From positions 62,001-126,000 of the forward strand of contig QNQO01006244.1 of NCBI GenBank assembly GCA_003290165.1: DNA of 64,000 nt, in the 5' to 3' direction. Positions 22,447 to 34,259 of this stretch are shown piece by piece. The translations under genes and the position numbers were made by a program. The stretch comes from Berberis thunbergii (lineage: Eukaryota > Streptophyta > Magnoliopsida > Ranunculales > Berberidaceae). Positions within the stretch are counted from its first letter, which is position 1; each line of letters opens with the position of its first letter. Below the pieces are notes generated by a model. It was not told the origin of the DNA. It saw only the letters and a program-made list of their open reading frames with translations, and made no database searches.

Positions 22447-24656
22447 AATATGACTGCTACTTTATATTATTCTATGGTTGAATGTTATACAAGGTTAAAA
22501 AAAGCTAGTTATGAAACGTCCAGCTCAAAAAGGACAGTTGCATTCTCGAAGATTTACCTTTTCACAACATGCTTCTACTTCACAAGCTATATTGAGTCAG
22601 GAAAAATCACATCATGTGTTTCAAACTATCTCATATAGATACTATAGTCCCTAAGACTATCAGTCTCCCTATTGCTGGAGAGGGTCAGTCTCGATCTGAT
22701 GATCAACAAGACTTTTGTGACAATGTATCAATGAAATGGAAGAACAATTAGAGAGGAGTATGGATGGAGGCCAATCTAGAAGGCATAGGGAGGCAGATGT
22801 ACGTCTAGGTAATGTTTGTTCACTTATCGCAACTTTAATGTTTTTTATTCTAGAAAAAGACTAAGTTTAAGCCAATCAAAGTTATTGTATTATTCATGTT
22901 ATTTAGCTTATTTAACTTTGGTGCTAGTGAAATTGCAGCAAGACGATATAAGAAATGCAGGGGTACTCATCAATATGATGTCCAAAATCAGACAGAATTG
23001 ATTATGGTGAAATGCAATGCGTTTGGTCAGCCTATTAACAAGACTGCGGCAAAATTATCAAAAGAAATAGGTATTCTCGCACGGGATAGAAGTAAGGTGC
23101 CTCTTTTACCTTGCAAATGGCCAAAAATTTCACAAAATGTGAAGGAAACTATTTGGAAGATCATATTGGTAATAGTCACCAAGTTCAATAATTTATGATG
23201 GACCTAATTTTTACAAAGAGTATCTCTATATTACTTAATATAGCTTCATAAATATTGGAATCCTACAATTTTGTCGTAGGCAAAATTCTCATTCCATAAC
23301 TGTACAGAGAAAAAACCAAGGTCTTTGTCAATCTTGAGCAGTGATTTTGTTTCTAATTAGATCATTTGTTTTTATATTTCACCATGTGATTATATTATGC
23401 TAAAAAATAACTTGCATTTAAAATTTGATAGTGATGGGTCCAAATTAAAGCTAGAGATTGTTGGAAACAATGAAAACACCAGTTGTTCATTGAATATCAT
23501 AGTTATGATCGGCCAATTGAGCAACAATATGAGCACATCGATGATGGGGTGGATAAGATCCAGTGGCGGAAGCTTGTAGACTATTGGAGAAGTGAAAATT
23601 TTAAGGTGTATATGTTAAGTATTGCAGTGTTACTAGTAGGATAATTCATACGGTTGAAAGGATATGTAATTCTGAATTTGTATTTGCATGCAGAAAGTCA
23701 GTGCACAAAATAAAGCAAATCCTACCCAGTTGAAGATGATTCATCGATGTGGAACCATATCATTTTCACGTAAATGGGAGGAAGATGTAGAATTTTTCCT
23801 AATGATTGTAGGGCAGAAAATCGAACCGACGGTTCGGTTTTTCGACCAAACCGAAAATCGAACTGACTTGTATCGGTTTTGTTTTTTCCCAACCGAAACC
23901 GAACCGACTATATGTAAAACTGAACCAAACCGAACTGCCTATTAATTTATGTAAACCGAACCGAAACCAAACCGCTAACATATTAATAAAACTGACATAA
24001 AAATCGAGCCGACCGCGTGATGGGATGCATTATTCTTCTCCTTGGTATGTGTAAATGTTTTCCTGTTGTTTGAGTATGTTTGCACAATTGTAATATAAAT
24101 CAAAACATTATGTTACAATGGTAATACAATAGATCACATGCCAATTCATGTCTAAATCAACTTACAAGAAATAGTCATTCCAACTAACTGCAAGTAACAT
24201 GTAACTAAAAGACAATGTGTTATCCAATCATCCATGTTATGTAATCGAAGCTATGTATCCCATCAAAGAAGTCATGTATCCCATCAAAATAACATTTAGA
24301 TGCCATGTATTCAACAAATTCAAATTCATAAGCCATATATACCATCAAAATATCATTCAAAATAACATTCAAAAGCCATGTATCCCATAAATTTAAATTC
24401 AAATTCAAAGCAAAGTATAACATTAGGTTGATCCAATGAGTTTTCACAAGCCAACCGTAATCTCATAATGGGCAGAAATGGGAAGTTAACAGGAGCAATG
24501 TATATATCCAATTGTTAGCTTCAACAAAAGTCCAAAAACCTGCATTAGAAGCCCAATCACTTGATTAAAAAACAATAGTAATAAAGTGAAAAGTTAAAAT
24601 AAAATGACAGAATCCTTACCCAAAATAATCGTAGATATAATCACTCATTCACGTTG

Positions 24657-26837
24657 TTAATATCTGACAGTGGAACTGATCCAAACACCTCTAAAAAAAC
24701 CAAAGTAAAAAAATATCAATATAAATGACAAAAACAAATTCAAATATGTATAACAAAAAAATGATGAAGTAAATATTTTAGTGTGAATATTACCTGCATC
24801 GATACTATCATATGCTTCCAACTCATCCATTGACTCACGAATATTGATTGAGTCTGATGGAGAACGAAGCCAATCTTGGGCACAAATAAGGGCTTCAACG
24901 GTGCTAGGAGACAAAGAACTATGGAATGGATCAAGTATACGACCCCCCGTGCTAAAGGCAGACTCGGAAGCAACTGAAGATACATGAATTGCCAAAACAT
25001 CTTTTGCCACGACGGAAAGGATTTGATACCTAGCTCAGTTGTTCTTCCACCTATTCAAGACATCAAACTTAACACAAGAAGCTTCAACACTTTCTCTCAA
25101 ATACTTTTCAAGCTCTAATTTGTTCGTTGACCCATCTTTCTCCTCCATATGCTTTTGATATTGAAAAGCCAACATCACACTATCACTTTCTCCATCATCA
25201 TCGTCAATTTTGATCCAATGACGATATCTTGTGATTGAGAAGCGGAAGTTGAGTAATGCTTAACATACCACTCAAACAAACGAGTCAAAGCACCATGGAC
25301 ATTGTCCTTTAAGTTCTTTGCCACACAATCATCATACATCTTTTCAAATAATAATACAAGAAAGTTCATCTTGTACCTAGGATCAAGAACCGCAGCAACA
25401 TGCAACAAAATGTTTGTTTTATCAACATTCCAATATTTGTCATGTTTTGCTTTCATTTTCTTTGCCATCTCTTGTAGGCATTCATCATCGTTACGTGCAA
25501 ATTGAGCTAATTTGCTCTGGATAAGAAAAAACTGATTAAAAAGGAGATTAGAAGTTGCATATAAAGATCCTGAAAGCCTCAATGTTGCATTATAAAAGAC
25601 CTTCAAAAACTTCACAAACAATCTTACATCCTTCCAATCACAATCAGTTGGTGGTCCCAAGTTTCTTCCTTATGTTTCCTCCTCTCCAAAGTAAGGAGTG
25701 TAATGCATGTCTTCATCCTCTAAACGCTCAAATTCCTTTTTAAACTTCTCTGCTGCATCTAACATCATATAAGTTGAATTCCATCTAGTTGGCATGTCTA
25801 GGCACAATAAACTTTTACACGCAATCTTTTCATTTTCGACACTTTTTTTTTAATGTAGCCAACCTAGAGGGAGATGATCTGACATACCTCACTGCATTGC
25901 GCACTTTAATAATCGAATCATGCAAGTCTTTCAAACCATCACAAACAATAAGATTTAAAATATGTGCACAACATCTCATGTGTAAGTGTTCATGTCCTAA
26001 AATGGTCCCTTCCCAATGCTTAGTCTTTATTTTCAAATAGTCAATGACACCACTATTCGAACTAGCATTATCAAGTGCTAGTGTGAAAACACTATCTACA
26101 CCCCATTTTATCATGCACTTCTCCACCATCTTTCCAATAATCTCACCTTTATGATTAAGTACTAGAGAAAAACTTATGATTCTTTTCTGTAGTACCCTAT
26201 CACTATCAATAAAGTGAACTGTGATGCACATGTAATTTAGATTTTGGATAGAAGTCCAAGTATCTGTGGTCATGCAAACTCTCCTGCCTTTCAAAACACT
26301 TTTCAACTTCTTTTTCTCTTCAAGAAAAATTTGCAGACAATCCCTAGCACCTGTAATAAAAAAACATATTTTGAACCTTGGTTGTAAAACATTACTATAA
26401 TACTTAAACCCCTCACCCTCTGCATGCCTAAAAGGCAACTCATCAGCTATCACCATTCTAGCAAGTGATTTTCTACAAGTTTCCTTGCTGAAACCAATGG
26501 GCACAAGCACATTTGAAGTCATTTTTGCTAAGATATTTTGCTTGGGGTCTTCTTTCTTGTTGGGGTATTTCTTGCACTTTCCCTCTATTTGTATGTGGCC
26601 TAACAAGTTACTAGTTTCATTTTTAGAAGCACATGCATACTCTTTTCCACAGTGCTTACATGTAGCCCTAGGATTGCCTTTTGGACAACCAGGTACTAAT
26701 GTAAAATGATCCCAAACAAGTGAAGATTTTCGTATTTTACCTTCACTGGATGGGAGTGGGTCATCCTTAGTTGCTTTGGTGGCAGGCTTGGGATCATTTG
26801 TATTTTCTTCATTTGGACGATCATTTGTAGAAGCCAT
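24657..26837 (-). pseudogene. hAT transposase (zf-BED, RICESLEEPER/DAYSLEEPER type), broken
   Basis: Minus-strand gene; the likely start is the ATG at 26,837 (MASTNDRPNEENTND), since the upstream codons look unrelated. A zf-BED domain follows (SLVWDHFTLV; ATCKHCGKEYACAS; H and C further on), then hAT core segments (MTTDTWTSIQNLNYMCITVH; LALDNASSNSGVIDYLK; MRCCAHILNLIVCDGL), a middle part (LRLSGSLYATSNLLFNQFFL; VAAVLDPRYKMNF) and the C-terminal dimerisation domain (VASESAFSTGGRILDPFHSS; ALICAQDWLR). Frames change near 25,835, 25,660, 25,180 and 25,010, with stops between. Each conserved block is well kept, so inactivation is probably recent, but this copy cannot make one protein. Confidence 0.92.
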
Positions 26838-26839
26838 GT

Positions 26840-28355
26840 CCTTTTCCTTTTCTTTCACATTGCAAAAAAAAAGTAAATTAGTAAGGATTATTATTGCGAT
26901 GTGAAAGAAAACACAGTGATCCATAGCAAGAAACAAAGTAAGAGGAAACAAAAATACGAGGAGGACATGAATTGACTGCTACTCCCAATTCTCATTTGGG
27001 AGTGTTACTGAGGCTTGCTGTAGGCCCCAACTCTCATTGGTTTTCTTCCATTGACTGAATGAAATTCTCAACATCTTAGCCTCTGCAGAAAGCTACCAAC
27101 CTGGCAATAACTTTCTTCCCACCTTCCTTAGATCTAATCTCTAACATTTGAGAGACAAACATTATATAACATTTTAGCTTCAGTGAAGAAGAACAACAAT
27201 GATAAAACTTCCCCCATTTTTTGTTCTCCTATGAAATCAAATCCTTACTAGGACAAAAACAAGAAAAGTGACTTGGTTATGTTCAAAAAGGATTATATGC
27301 CAATCAAGTTATAAAGCGATCTCTCTGGTTTCAACTGAGAACCCACACCACCCTCACTTTGACAAAATCTGATCCCCACTTCCTTCCTAGTGAACAATAA
27401 CAAACTGGATTATGGAATTCCATTTCATTACCAACATTGATCAAACCAGCATGTTTATGTTCATATGGGTATGGGCTTTATTACATTTTTTAATTATTAG
27501 TTTACATGAACATATTCATTACTTAGTTCAAAACTGTAAACAATGTTAATGTTTATTCATTACTTTGCTCTGCTCTATTGTTTGTCATGTTCCCATGATA
27601 GAAATTAACAATAATAAATGTGTTACAATTATAAGTGTTGCAGAGACATTTAGATGCATTTTATCTTCATGGAATGTTGCATTATAAGAGTTTAATCCAT
27701 TTGAGATTCTGAGCTTGCACTCTCTGTGGGGGCTTAACTTAAACACAAACAAAGCACCTTTTTGTGTCGATTGAAAGCAAACACAAACACAAACCTCTTG
27801 ATCTCATTGAAAGCAAAAGCATATAACAAGAGAATGAAGAACACTTCTAACATAAAGTAATAGAGCTTTGCTGAAAAAAAAAGTAACAGAGAAAACTCAC
27901 CATTTAGCAAGTTGGCATTTGCTACTTCTTGAAAGGTTGAAATGTTGATAGAAAGAGAGCTTGAGAGGATGAAGATGAAGGGTTTAAATCTTTTGTTGTT
28001 TAGAATTCATACAACTATACTACCCAAAAAAGAGAAGGCAAACAAAGTTTGGCTTTTCATTTCCACTTTCTAGATGAAATCACATTGGAACCCGAGAAAG
28101 AGTAAAGTGAGAGAGAGGGTAAAGTGAGAGAGAGAAAATAAACTAATAAAGGAAGAGAGAGATTTGAATAATATAAATAAAATTTACTCTATATACATAG
28201 GTATCGGTTCGGTTTTTTCGTTTAAAATCACTTACAAACCGAAAACCAAACCGACCCTATCGGTTTCAAAATGTGTCAAACCAAACCGATCAGAAACCGA
28301 TTTTAAAACCGAATCGATCGGTTCGGTCGGTTTTTTGGTATTTTTGTTCAGCCCT
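26840..28355 (-). other. 5' non-coding region of the hAT element
   Basis: Upstream of the transposase start on the minus strand: AT-rich leader, GAGAGA tracts near 28,090-28,135, and the subterminal CGGTT/AACCG repeats near 28,200-28,335. No other gene seen. Confidence 0.6.
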
Positions 28356-29139
28356 AAATGATTGTGAAATAAACTGTATATGTTATTCGTAAAAGGAACT
28401 CATATATGACCCTTAATGTATGAAGATGTAGTAGCTTATGTATACTTTTTCATGTAATTTGTATTATTCCAGAGAGATAAAAGAACCCCAATGAACAAGA
28501 ACCAGATCGTATGCACATGTTCTACGTAACATACACATTATTTGATGGATTATTCCCTCAGCCTGAAGCATCAAGAAGATATGTACGTTATATTCTATGG
28601 AATAATATGAATGTACCTATTTGACCATTTATAGTTTATGCCTATGTGCAATCTTTTTTTATGCAGGTGCAAATGGAACATCTAACGTAGCAAACAAATG
28701 GCGATGAAGGAATGAATAGGGAGGAGGCATTTACAGTTGTGATGGGGGAGGATGGATATGGGAGGGCTAAGATGTATGGGGTTGGCGTCACTCCAAAATG
28801 CTCCGCAAGGAAGACTGCCAGTATCATGAGCAAATGAATGAGGTCGCGCAGAGAATGGCGGATGAAGCACAGGCCAAAGTATGTGAACTGGAGGAATCAC
28901 CTGAACGTACTAAGCAAGAATTGATTGCAACTCATGAACAGACAAAATAGGAACTGATTGCATAATATGTGAAACTGCACAAGAGCTTACAACTACCAAA
29001 AAGAAGCTAGCTGCCACTGAAGCAAATCTGGAGACATCCAATCAGAAGGTAGAGTCTATATCCATTGATCTTAATGCAATTAGAGCACTCATGACAAACT
29101 TCCAACCTCTAATGGAATCCGCGCACAGCCAAGCGGGGT

Positions 29140-29326
29140 GAGTAATTAAACTTAACCATACGCACCTAAATACATGAAACTAATCCTATATTGTTTTTTT
29201 CTTGTTAAAATTAGCCAAGCTATTTGTTGTTGATACATGAAACTAATCCTATACAGTAATTAAACTTAGGCAAGCTATACATGAAACTAATCCTATATAG
29301 TAATTAAACTTAGCCAAGCTATACAC
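29140..29326. repeat. Short tandem array (~40-50 bp units)
   Basis: The unit ATACATGAAACTAATCCTAT with AGTAATTAAACTTAGCCAAG recurs three to four times with small changes, directly after the end of the TNP1 coding sequence. Confidence 0.8.
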
Positions 29327-29428
29327 TGTTGATGTATGTTGTTTGTTTTTTTTTTTTTGTTCATTTGAATTCAGGTTGGTTCAATGTTTCTGACTAGTTA
29401 AGAAGTGTTTCTGACTATATTGGTTCAT

Positions 29429-29977
29429 TCAGAGTTTTGAGTTAGTTAAAAAGTGTTCTGACTGGTGAAAAGAATCTGTGTTTGTGATCTCCGTCATCAT
29501 TAGAGTTCCTTTCCTGTGAAGGAAAGGAGTGGAATCACTACTTATTCTACTCGTCAACCCACCTTGGCCATTGAGAGCCGTGAATTCGTGTAGCTCCTTT
29601 GTTAACATTGCTAGAGCGCCTTTGATTCCTTTCGAAAGTATCTGTTCCTTTACAAAATCGACCTTAGTCTTGAATGCTCTATCATCATACTGTAAGAATC
29701 TGTTATTCATTTCTTCAACTGAGTTCAAGCCTGCTAGGTGAGCAAAGGACTCAACCCAACTCATCTCCTTGCAGTCTTCCATTACAAGGTTTAGTTCAGC
29801 AATATTTTGATCCACCGAAGAAATAGCCAACTCTTTAGGTCCAAGGTACAAGCAGAGGAAGGAGAACCAAATCCCATTTGTGTTAGCACCATATATAATT
29901 CTGCATGGAAACATAGAGAAGTCTGTTGTAGTCTTATTCTGAAGAAGTAGAGAGTACAGTGAAGTTAGAGACTCCAT
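29429..29977 (-). pseudogene. Berberine-bridge-enzyme-like (BBE) oxidoreductase fragment
   Basis: One uninterrupted frame of 182 codons. The middle (DCKEMSWVESFAHLAGLNSV; FKTKVDFVKEQILSKGIKGA; RISSDSTPFLHRKGTL) matches the substrate-binding half of plant BBE-like flavoproteins, where DCKEMSW...., K.DFVKEPI and PFPHR.GT are conserved. BBE-like enzymes are secreted FAD oxidases. The FAD-binding domain and the C-terminal BBE motif are absent, so it cannot be active. The first ~45 residues do not look like a BBE start. A run TATATATATATAG lies about 130 bp upstream of the ATG on the minus strand (30,107-30,121) and could act as a TATA box. It lies antisense to the other genes of element B. Confidence 0.8.
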
Positions 29978-30400
29978 TTCAGATTAGACAAGAAGAGAGG
30001 TTAACATCACACAGTGTGCATGTTATAGCAGTGGAGACAATAACAAGGAAGAATAGTGTTGTTTGCATGTTTGTTTGTTGTTAATAGTGTTTGAGCTTTT
30101 GCATAGCTATATATATATATATGAGGTTGAGCATCTACTTTTCCACATTGGATGGTTAGATTATAGATGACGATCATCTACAAAATCTCCCACGAGAAAT
30201 GCTTGTTAAGATCAATGGTCAAGAATTCTTTGGGGCACACCAAACTAGCTAACTTGTCAATGGTAGGTCCTAAAGGGGATAAAATAGCTAAATATAAAGT
30301 AATTGCTTTCTTTTTTCTTTCAACTTATAAGCTAAAATATAAATGATCTTGTTTGACAATCTATTTAGGGATGGTCATGTCTAAACCACAAAGGAATTAA

Positions 30401-31210
30401 CAGGGGCGGATGTATGTGTTGGATAAGGGGGTCAATTGACCCCTTTATATTTTTGAAAAATCTCATTAAGTCACTTGTATATTTTATCTTGCCCCCTTTA
30501 AATTTTTAGATTGCCCCTCTTTATATACAATTTTGACTATTACCTCCAGATCATTTTAAAATAAAGGGCTTTGTTTTCTATTTTTTAAACTCCACATTCA
30601 CCAATCCCAATCCTACTCCATCTTTTTCTCTTTTATTTAATCTCTTTTTTTCTCTCTCTCTCCTTTTCTAATTCCCATCTATTCACCCACCATCTTTTTT
30701 TTTTTTTTTTTTAATTTCTCTCTATTTTAATTCCCACCATTAATTGAGTTGGGGACCGGGGAAAGGGAAATTATACATTTCAATTTTTTTTTTTAATTTC
30801 TATCTATTTAATCTCTTTATTTTAGATTAAACAATTATAAATTTAAGATTTCAAAAGTTGTTGTTTGTCTGCTTCATCTGAGCTAGCCCAAAAAGAGAAA
30901 GCTCTCCATCCAGTCTAGTCCAGAGAATAGACACTACCTAGGCTACTGTTGCTACTACTACTTGGACTTAGATTGTACTGTTATGTTTGCCTCAACGCCA
31001 AAACGTTAGAAAGAAAGCAGAGGTATGTTTCTCGCCAACTCTCATCTTATACCACCATGCTTAATTATGTTTTCTCCAATTCAAAAAGATAAGCTCTTCA
31101 TTTGCTAGCTATAGTTGAATTAACCATGCCATATATATTTGTCTAGTTGTATAGTAAAATAGTTGTGTATTGTTTGCCTCCCTTTGTCTGTAATACTAAA
31201 TTCGCCCCTG
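30401..31210. mobile_element. Non-autonomous hAT-like element (810 bp)
   Basis: The left end is CAGGGGCGGA and the right end TTCGCCCCTG, inverted over 9 of 10 bases. Flanks GGAATTAA and AGAATTAG agree at 6 of 8 positions, consistent with a decayed 8-bp target duplication. The interior is AT-rich with CT tracts and no coding sequence. Confidence 0.65.
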
Positions 31211-31325
31211 AGAATTAGTTCATAATGGTATAATTAAGTTTAAATAACCCTAAAAATATTTGTTTAAAGACAAGTAAAAGTCTCCATTGGACAATTATTT
31301 ATCACCCAATTTATAATTGACTAGA

Positions 31326-31432
31326 GTATTAGTTATATCTATTATATGGTCAGGTTGAGTACTAGTTATATCTATTATATCATCACAGTCATGGAGTTAT
31401 ATCTATTATACGATCAGGTTGAGTATTAGTTA
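31326..31432. repeat. Degenerate tandem repeat (TTATATCTATTATA units)
   Basis: The unit GTTATATCTATTATA, with GGTCAGGTTGAGTACTA as linker, recurs three to four times. Confidence 0.75.
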
Positions 31433-31490
31433 TTATTGGAGTTTCCCAGCTAGCTTTAATATCGTTATCTCCTTCCTACTTTTAGGGTTG

Positions 31491-31519
31491 GGTTTGGTTT
31501 GGTTTGGTTTGGTTTGGTT
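31491..31519. repeat. (GGTTT)n microsatellite
   Basis: About five to six GGTTT units, followed 20 bp later by a short CAA run. Confidence 0.9.
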
Positions 31520-32179
31520 GGGAGAAATTGGAACAACAACAACAACAATGGCATAAATAAAAGCAGATTGTTTTCATAAGTAGGTTCCGTCTAGGTAGGT
31601 TTTGTTTTCCCAAATTATTTGGTATATGAATTTGTCTGTTAGTTTTAAGTTTTAGGTAGTTATAAATTTAACTTTCTTTCTTATAACACACCAGCTTAAG
31701 CATTTAAATCTGTGTGCTATTGAACAATACATTTCTCAAGCATTGCTCTCTCAAATCTTACAAGTTTAGATGTTGTTGAATTGATTTGGTTTTGAAGTGG
31801 ACGATGTGTAATTTTGAAGCATTCATATTTTGAGGTAGAACACATTTTGTGGGATGATTGATATGGTGTGCAAGATCACATGAACTGTTGTATGTCTCAT
31901 TTTTGTGCAGATGATCACCAATCCCATATGAAACTATGATTTGTGTAGTTCTTTAAGTATGAATTATCATCTCAAATTGAAATTGTATTTATATATATAT
32001 ATATAAAATTTCAATTTGAGTTTGATAGAGTATAAAGTTGTTTGAGATTCTATTTTTTGTGATGGACAAGTTATTGATCATACGAACAAGGTTAGTGTAT
32101 TAGTCATCACTTACAGTGAAAATTAATAGAGAAAACTAATCGCATTAAAAAATTTGAATTTCCATTGTTTAGTATTTTT

Positions 32180-32704
32180 TTATCTATAGTAGGTTGTGTT
32201 CGTGACAACAGTATTCTAGTTGCTGATTTGAACTGGCTGTTTATATTGCCACGACCAATTGACAGTCCCTGATTTGCAATGGCAAATGTCGTCTCTATTT
32301 TGTCAATTTGCGACAGCCTCAGCCGTCTCAGAAATTTCAAAAGCCGTCGAACTCTTTACAATTTAGCTATGATTAGAAACCGTCACCAAATAGCCACGAC
32401 AAATGTCATTTGCGACCACCCCAACCATATCCAAAATTTCAAAAGATGTTGCTAATAACTGTTGTCTCAAATAAACCTTTGAATTCAAATAGGTTTAGAG
32501 ACGAATTCTTTGCAATTTAGCGATAGTCACAAACCATTGCCAGATAGCCACGAAAAAGTGCATCGTTGCTGTTATACGGGAACGACGATTGAAATAGCTT
32601 CGGTATTGCGACAGTCATTGAGCTGTTGCTGTCTCATTGCAGCGACACTTTTTAATACTTAACAACGGTAAAAGGTTGTTGTTGAATTGTTTTTTAGTGT
32701 AGTG
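32180..32704 (+). repeat. CACTA B 3' subterminal repeats and terminus
   Basis: Repeated short motifs GCCACGACAAATG, TTTGCGAC, GTTGTTG and CGACAG in both orientations, ending TTGTTTTTTAGTGTAGTG. The motif set differs from the ACCGTGGC type of elements A and C, so B is a separate family. Confidence 0.75.
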
Positions 32705-32750
32705 ATAAGCATTTAAAGTTAGATTTTAAAACTTATTTTCCATTGCCCTC

Positions 32751-32772
32751 CCCGGCAACGCCGCCAAAAAAT
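32751..32772 (-). other. Primer-binding site of a second gypsy element
   Basis: Read on the minus strand it is TTTTGGCGGCGTTGCCGGGG, like the site at 10,861-10,882 but with GGCGGC in place of GGCGCC. It abuts the LTR at 32,773. Only about 45 bp of leader survive before the CACTA B end. Confidence 0.8.
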
Positions 32773-34259
32773 TGATCGATCTCAAATCATACTGCTAGCG
32801 CACGATTATCTATTGAGTTGGATAACGACAAATACAGGTCGAATCCCATAAGGAGGGCTAAGGTTTGGAAAACTAACTTCGAAAATCAACTTAAAATCCT
32901 TAACCTAGTTAAAAAAAATGGTTTTGAATAATGTTTCTAAGGAATGAGAGCAAATGTAAATCTAGCTTAAAATGAAACTTGAGAAAGGAAATCTTAGGGT
33001 TTTAGGTATATATCACCACCATGGATTGATAGCCCCCATTAGACCACACTTCTAGTTGGTATTCAAACATACTCATGAGCACTCCCTAAGCTAGATTCTC
33101 ATCTCACCTTAGGGTGAAAAATTTAACTTTGAACACATAAACATCAAGCCGTATTTATATTCTAATCTAGCATAAGAGCATGATATTAAAGCATCCAAAG
33201 AATCCATATTGAAATGAAATACTAAATATCTAATCTCCCATATGTTAACATTCAAACATCATGCTAGACTTACAAGTCAATAACCTCAAAACCCATGAGA
33301 GTAGAGGTTAAGTAGCATGTGAGTCTTAGATAAAGAAGATCTTAATTATTAAATAAAGGGCTTGTTAGAACAATATGGAATGAAGACTATAGTTTAGACT
33401 TTTTATGATGAAAATAAAAGCAAGTGATGTATTCATATTAATGAAAGACAACATTTCTAACATCTTCATAAATAAGATTAAACCAAAGTCACTAAACAAA
33501 GCTAACATTACACAAGTTCTAAGTACACGAGATATTAGAACAACCAAGCTAAGTGGACCTAAATGGGGTCATCCTCCTACGGGGCTTCCACACCCAAAGG
33601 TGAAGTTTAGCCACACAAGGTAGACCCTAGGCCACTCATGGCGATAAACATAAATATAAAGAAAAATTACAGACTTACAACAGTAAACTCCAAAGCTCTT
33701 AATCTCTAACTCCAAATTTCTCTCCTTCAAAAATATTTCTTAGTGTCTCCCATGTGTGTTCATGTATGGGGTATTTATAGATGAAGAAGGGTGAGAATTA
33801 TAGCTAAAGATAATGGGGTGGAAGGTGGAGTGTTGGAGTGAAATGGGGTGGTGTGTAAAAGTAATAAAGTAAAGATACGGAAAAGTGTGAAAGTGATAAA
33901 GTAAAGATAGGAAAGAGTGTAAAAGTGAAATTTGGTGGAGTGTAAAAATGAGCATAGATAGTGGAGTTTGTAGAGATTCTTTGGCTATGTTAAAGTTTCC
34001 ATGTGGATGTCCAAATCTTCAAGTTAATATCCCCAAGATCCGTAGATGATGATACTTTGTGGGCTTGACTTCATGAGTCTTGGGCTTGAAGATTTTTAGT
34101 ATTTGACAATGCATGTGTGAACTTTCAATGAACTTTTTAGTTGTTGAACTTTGTCTTATTGTGCCACTTTATGTATGATTTCCGATTAGTGCTTGATTTT
34201 CTACAAAATACACAAAATACACATAATGAAATATTTTTATTAGATATTGGGACATAACA
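32773..34259 (-). repeat. LTR of a second gypsy retrotransposon (minus orientation)
   Basis: Starts TGATCGATCTC next to the primer-binding site and ends GGGACATAACA, giving TG...CA ends and about 1,490 bp. It acts as the 5' LTR of a minus-strand element whose body lies on the far side of CACTA B or is lost. Its first ~250 bp are clearly related to 63,329 onward. Confidence 0.75.

Larger units (their letters stand above)
23809..28356 (-). mobile_element. hAT transposon, both ends present, TSD AATGATTG
   Basis: 4,548 bp, flanked by the perfect 8-bp duplication AATGATTG (23801-23808 and 28357-28364). The termini are TAGGGCAGAAAA on the left and TTTTTGTTCAGCCCTA on the right, an imperfect inverted pair. 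Both ends carry many short GGTTCGGT/AACCGAAC units in both orientations (about 23,820-24,010 and 28,200-28,335), as subterminal repeats do. It holds one minus-strand hAT transposase gene with several breaks. It lies in an intron of the TNP1-like gene of CACTA B. Confidence 0.95.
22480..29139 (+). pseudogene. TNP1-like gene (transposase_24 family), split by an hAT element
   Basis: Exon-like pieces at about 22,940-23,160 (NAFGQPINKTAAKLSKEIGI; ARDRSKVPLLPCKW), 23,400-23,580, 23,694-23,780 (KVSAQNKANPTQLKMIHRCG), 28,473-28,580 (EPDRMHMFYVTYTLFDG; PEASRRYV), 28,668-28,830 (EEAFTVVMGEDGYGRAKMYG) and a coiled-coil tail to 29,139. This is the plant transposase_24 (Ptta/En/Spm) family, the second gene of CACTA elements, thought to bind subterminal repeats. 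The hAT element at 23,809-28,356 lies in an intron of this gene: the two halves resume the same protein on either side. Stops (for example TAG near 28,690) and frame changes show decay. Confidence 0.85.
19480..32704 (+). mobile_element. CACTA element B with TNP2 and TNP1 genes (5' end not found)
   Basis: The right end is TTTTTTAGTGTAGTG at 32,704, the complement of a CACTA terminus, preceded by subterminal repeats of the GCCACGACAAATG type. Plus-strand TNP2 (from about 19,480) and TNP1 (to about 29,140) genes are those of an autonomous CACTA element but carry stops and frameshifts. No left terminus CACTACACTAAAA is visible, and the first coding sequence is already inside TNP2, so the 5' end was deleted, probably when joined to element A. 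The 3-bp sequence after the right end is ATA. An hAT element (23,809-28,356) and a smaller hAT-like element (30,401-31,210) are inserted in it. Confidence 0.75.
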
